Assembly (NCBI RefSeq): GCF_002234615.1
Contig: NZ_NMQW01000058.1
Coordinates: forward strand, 1-37,633
Reading direction: 5' to 3'
DNA from: Paenibacillus rigui
GTDB lineage: Bacteria; Bacillota; Bacilli; Paenibacillales; NBRC-103111
DNA: 37,633 bases
A model generated the notes under the pieces. That model was not told where the DNA came from and searched no databases. It was given only the letters and a program-made list of their open reading frames with translations. Shown in pieces: positions 35,622 to 37,633 of the stretch; position 1 is the first letter of the stretch; every line of letters starts with the position of its first letter. Made by a program: the position numbers and the translations under genes.

Positions 35622-36431
35622 TTACATCAATAACGCGTACTTTTGTGGTGTTATCCCGACAATCCTGCCAAATGTTCTCGCGAAGTGGCTCTGATCGTAG
35701 AAGCCCGCTTCTACAGCAATTTCGGTAATTGGCCGCTGTTTCATTAATTCTGTTTTTGCGTAATTAATTCGCAATAAGTTTTGATAGGCATGCGGAGGCA
35801 ATTGATTCCACCTCTTATATAAACGAATGAGATGAAATCTACTCATTCCGGATACGTTCTCCAGCTCATCCATCGTGATCCGTTCGGTATAATGCTCGTG
35901 CAGATATTCCTTTATGAGTTTAGCGCATTTGTGGTCCTGGTTGTCACGGCGCGATTCATGTTCAAGATCCGATGAATTCTGGCTAATGAGCACATGTACC
36001 AGCTCAATCAAAGCCGATTCGATCTCAAGCGGAGAACATTTTCCAGTAATAGCCTCCATCGTACGGTTGATGTGCTTACGACAGGCATTATTCTTACCCT
36101 CTCCCAATAAAAAAGGAACATGTAACTGATCGAGTTCCTGTTGCTTAAGCCCCTGCAGCCACTCAGTTTTAATGAACAGCATCTTGTAACTCCACTCTAC
36201 GCCTGCATCCGGATGGCATGCATGCAGCATCATCGGCGGAAAACTAATCATCCTCCCTGCTTCAACCCGATGTAAGGTTCCATCGCACCAAGCGTTCGTT
36301 TCACCTTTATCAATCAACCCGATCGAATATTCTTCATGAAAATGCTTTTGATATGCAAAATCACTCTTCAGACATCGTTTGGCCTCCAAGAAAGGCAGCT
36401 TTTTATCGCGGTAAAAGGTTACATCAGGCAT
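35622..36431 (-). CDS. AraC-family transcriptional regulator
   Basis: A 269-aa regulator. The N-terminal cupin-type sensor (about 25-95) shows QKHFHEEYSIGLIDKGETNA and FPPMMLHACHPDAG. The C-terminal AraC domain (about 170-268) has IKEYLHEHYTERITMDELEN followed by VSGMSRFHLIRLYKRWNQLP, and ITEIAVEAGFYDQSHFARTF then GRIVGITPQKY. This type of AraC protein often controls amino-acid export or catabolism. It precedes the proline dehydrogenase gene and may control it. The start has only a weak AAAGGG upstream. Confidence 0.85.
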   Translation of the reverse strand: MPDVTFYRDKKLPFLEAKRCLKSDFAYQKHFHEEYSIGLIDKGETNAWCDGTLHRVEAGRMISFPPMMLHACHPDAGVEWSYKMLFIKTEWLQGLKQQELDQLHVPFLLGEGKNNACRKHINRTMEAITGKCSPLEIESALIELVHVLISQNSSDLEHESRRDNQDHKCAKLIKEYLHEHYTERITMDELENVSGMSRFHLIRLYKRWNQLPPHAYQNLLRINYAKTELMKQRPITEIAVEAGFYDQSHFARTFGRIVGITPQKYALLM

Positions 36432-36660
36432 GCTTCACTATACACCCTTTCTATACGAAGAAATTTGGACACTGTACATACAAGAGCTCAATATCCTAAG
36501 CCAATGAGCAGGTCGCGAATGGAGTAAAATCATCCTTAAATGTTGCCCTGTGAAATCCTATAAACCCTATCTAAGTCACACCCGATCCTCGCTTTCCTGA
36601 ATGAAGCCAATATGAAAGGTGTTGGGATAGCAGAGCACATTTGTGTCATTGGACATCTGG

Positions 36661-36745
36661 TGTCGGTATGACAAGAACTTGATCTCATTTTAGCTCTCTA
36701 TCAAAAAAATGCAAACCGTCAAAAGACGATGTGCATTGGTTTTTT
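36661..36745 (+). mobile_element. Element end, copy 4 (tip plus terminator hairpin)
   Basis: The tip TGTCGGTATGACAAGAAC starts at 36661 and is followed by ATCTCATT, as in the minus-strand reading of copy 1. A hairpin (ATGCAaacCGTC-aaaa-GACGatgTGCAT, 36708-36735) with a T-run comes next, mirroring the position of the terminator hairpins in copies 1 and 2. The inner repeats are absent, so the end is truncated. From 36432 to 36660 I see no gene. Confidence 0.5.
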
Positions 36746-36758
36746 CAGCCCATTGAAG

Positions 36759-36802
36759 AAAAGCCAGGCAACCTCGCTGATGATCGCGATTACCTGGCTT
36801 TT
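36759..36802 (-). terminator. Intrinsic terminator of the surface-protein gene
   Basis: AAAAGCCAGG (36759-36768) pairs with CCTGGCTTTT (36793-36802) over a 24-nt loop, about 18 bases after the surface-protein stop. Confidence 0.8.
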
Positions 36803-36820
36803 TGAAACAAATGGTTATAA

Positions 36821-37633
36821 CTATGGAGCGACTGAGATTATGGCTATTTTATGCTCTACTGACTCCGTTCTCGTGTTTCCTGGCCCATCGGCATCTATCG
36901 TACAAGTAATGTAATAGGTACCTGGGGCTGGAATGACTTTATTATACAGCATGAATGCAATATCCTGTTTGGATACCCGATTAACACCTGTAAGTGTAAC
37001 GGTATGCCCGCCGTTGCTGATTTGAGACGACGTGTATTTGTTCCAGGAACCCGCATTATATTGATCGTTTGTATCAACTGTAATTCCTTCAAAATTGAGT
37101 ACCATGACACCGTTCACAATAGTTTCACCTGGGAAGAAATCGAAACGAATGTTAGCCGCCGTACTACCGGCGTTGAGTTGTTTGGTATGCGCACCAGTAC
37201 CGCCACCGTCAAACCCGTACGTATACATCGTAACCGTCGGTTGGATGCCATTGACGAGCGTAAGGGTAATAACATGTGCTGCATCCTTGGCCGATTCGTT
37301 ATTCGAGGAATCGGTTGCTGTAATGACAAACTTATAGCTGCCAGGAGGTAAATCCCCGATCTGTGCAGACAGCACGGAACCGTCTGCTTCGCTCGCACCC
37401 AAAGTTATGGCTGCCGCCAATTCTCCTGCGTCAACGGTATTGTCTGCGTTAGAATCGGTCCATCGGTACGCACGCACGGTTGCATCTGCTTCACCTATAG
37501 CACCCGCTGCTCCGGAAAGCTGGTCTTGCGTACCGTTGTAATTATCGACAGCCGTAAACTTCGAGCTATCTACCGTTGGTGGCGTCGTATCGGGCACTGC
37601 GTTCTTTTCAAGAACCACGGTAACCGCATGTGC
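36821..37633 (-). CDS. C-terminal part of a secreted/surface protein with Ig-like and EF-hand-like repeats (partial)
   Basis: The frame is open to the window edge, so the N-terminus, including any signal peptide, lies outside; about 270 residues are visible. A proline/threonine linker (VPDTTPPTVDSSKFTAVDN) leads to a beta-sandwich repeat containing the calcium-loop-like DSNADNTVDAGE, then DLPPGSYKFVITATDSSNNE, the end strand of a bacterial Ig-like domain. A second domain (VTMYTYGFDGGGTGAHTKQL ... PGTYYITCTIDADGPGNTRT) resembles a Ca-dependent or carbohydrate-binding beta-sandwich. No LPXTG or S-layer anchor is at this C-terminus, so any anchor would be N-terminal. Confidence 0.65.
   Translation of the reverse strand, partial: AHAVTVVLEKNAVPDTTPPTVDSSKFTAVDNYNGTQDQLSGAAGAIGEADATVRAYRWTDSNADNTVDAGELAAAITLGASEADGSVLSAQIGDLPPGSYKFVITATDSSNNESAKDAAHVITLTLVNGIQPTVTMYTYGFDGGGTGAHTKQLNAGSTAANIRFDFFPGETIVNGVMVLNFEGITVDTNDQYNAGSWNKYTSSQISNGGHTVTLTGVNRVSKQDIAFMLYNKVIPAPGTYYITCTIDADGPGNTRTESVEHKIAIISVAP

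Overview
The window reads as Bacillota DNA, most likely from Paenibacillus or a close relative. I infer this from strong AGGAGG-type ribosome binding sites, sigma-A promoters (TTGACA/TATAAT), a CcpA-type cre site, and families typical of that group (DUF3231, DUF4188, HxlR and PucR regulators). No rRNA, tRNA or CRISPR array was seen. Most of the window is accessory DNA: small regulator/enzyme cassettes separated by insertion-sequence debris and broken genes.

Left part (1-12,000): an IS3 end cuts a DsbA/FrnE-type gene. Then come an SDR + NAD(P)H-binding pair divergent from a TetR gene, a transposon-accessory-like ORF, a DUF4274 pseudogene, a 578-aa TPR-SUKH-Imm51 'polyimmunity' protein, and a decayed IS110 element with a structured leader and a diverged ~208-bp repeat. 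After that: a GNAT gene, a frameshifted grpB-like gene, an AHL-lactonase-like hydrolase divergent from an HxlR regulator, and a TetR-DUF4188 operon. An IS110 tail is then cut by the end of an unidentified TG...CA element.

Middle (12,300-24,300): a secreted propeller-like protein; a debris field (LysR, IS1595 and two decayed paralogous secreted genes). Next is a MarR-centred module: MarR, a DHA2-type MFS pump with a one-base frameshift, a saccharopine dehydrogenase-like protein, DUF6220 and an AhpD/CMD-like protein, with ATTGTA-type palindromes at both promoters. DUF3231 and M52-protease remnants follow, then a nitroreductase + QOR2-like quinone reductase group divergent from a second HxlR gene.

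Right part (24,300-37,633): ten consecutive minus-strand genes (34,244 to 24,608) form a coherent aromatic catabolic cluster. The parts are Rieske ring-hydroxylating dioxygenase alpha, beta and ferredoxin; cis-dihydrodiol dehydrogenase; a PucR regulator; 2-hydroxypentadienoate hydratase; acylating acetaldehyde dehydrogenase; 4-hydroxy-2-oxovalerate aldolase; class III (LigB/MhpB-type) extradiol dioxygenase; and a meta-cleavage-product hydrolase. Together they would convert an arene to a catechol, cleave it, and yield a carboxylic acid plus pyruvate and acetyl-CoA. No ferredoxin reductase or transporter is present in the window. A good cre match lies between the start of the first gene and its upstream promoter region. 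Proline dehydrogenase, an AraC regulator and the end of a surface protein follow.

The strongest unexplained signal is a family of element ends built from GACAAGAAC repeats. Two copies, 12.8 kb apart, keep the same direct/direct/inverted/hairpin/direct layout within 1-2 nt although their sequences have diverged with compensating changes. Two further partial ends lie at 11,794 and 36,661.
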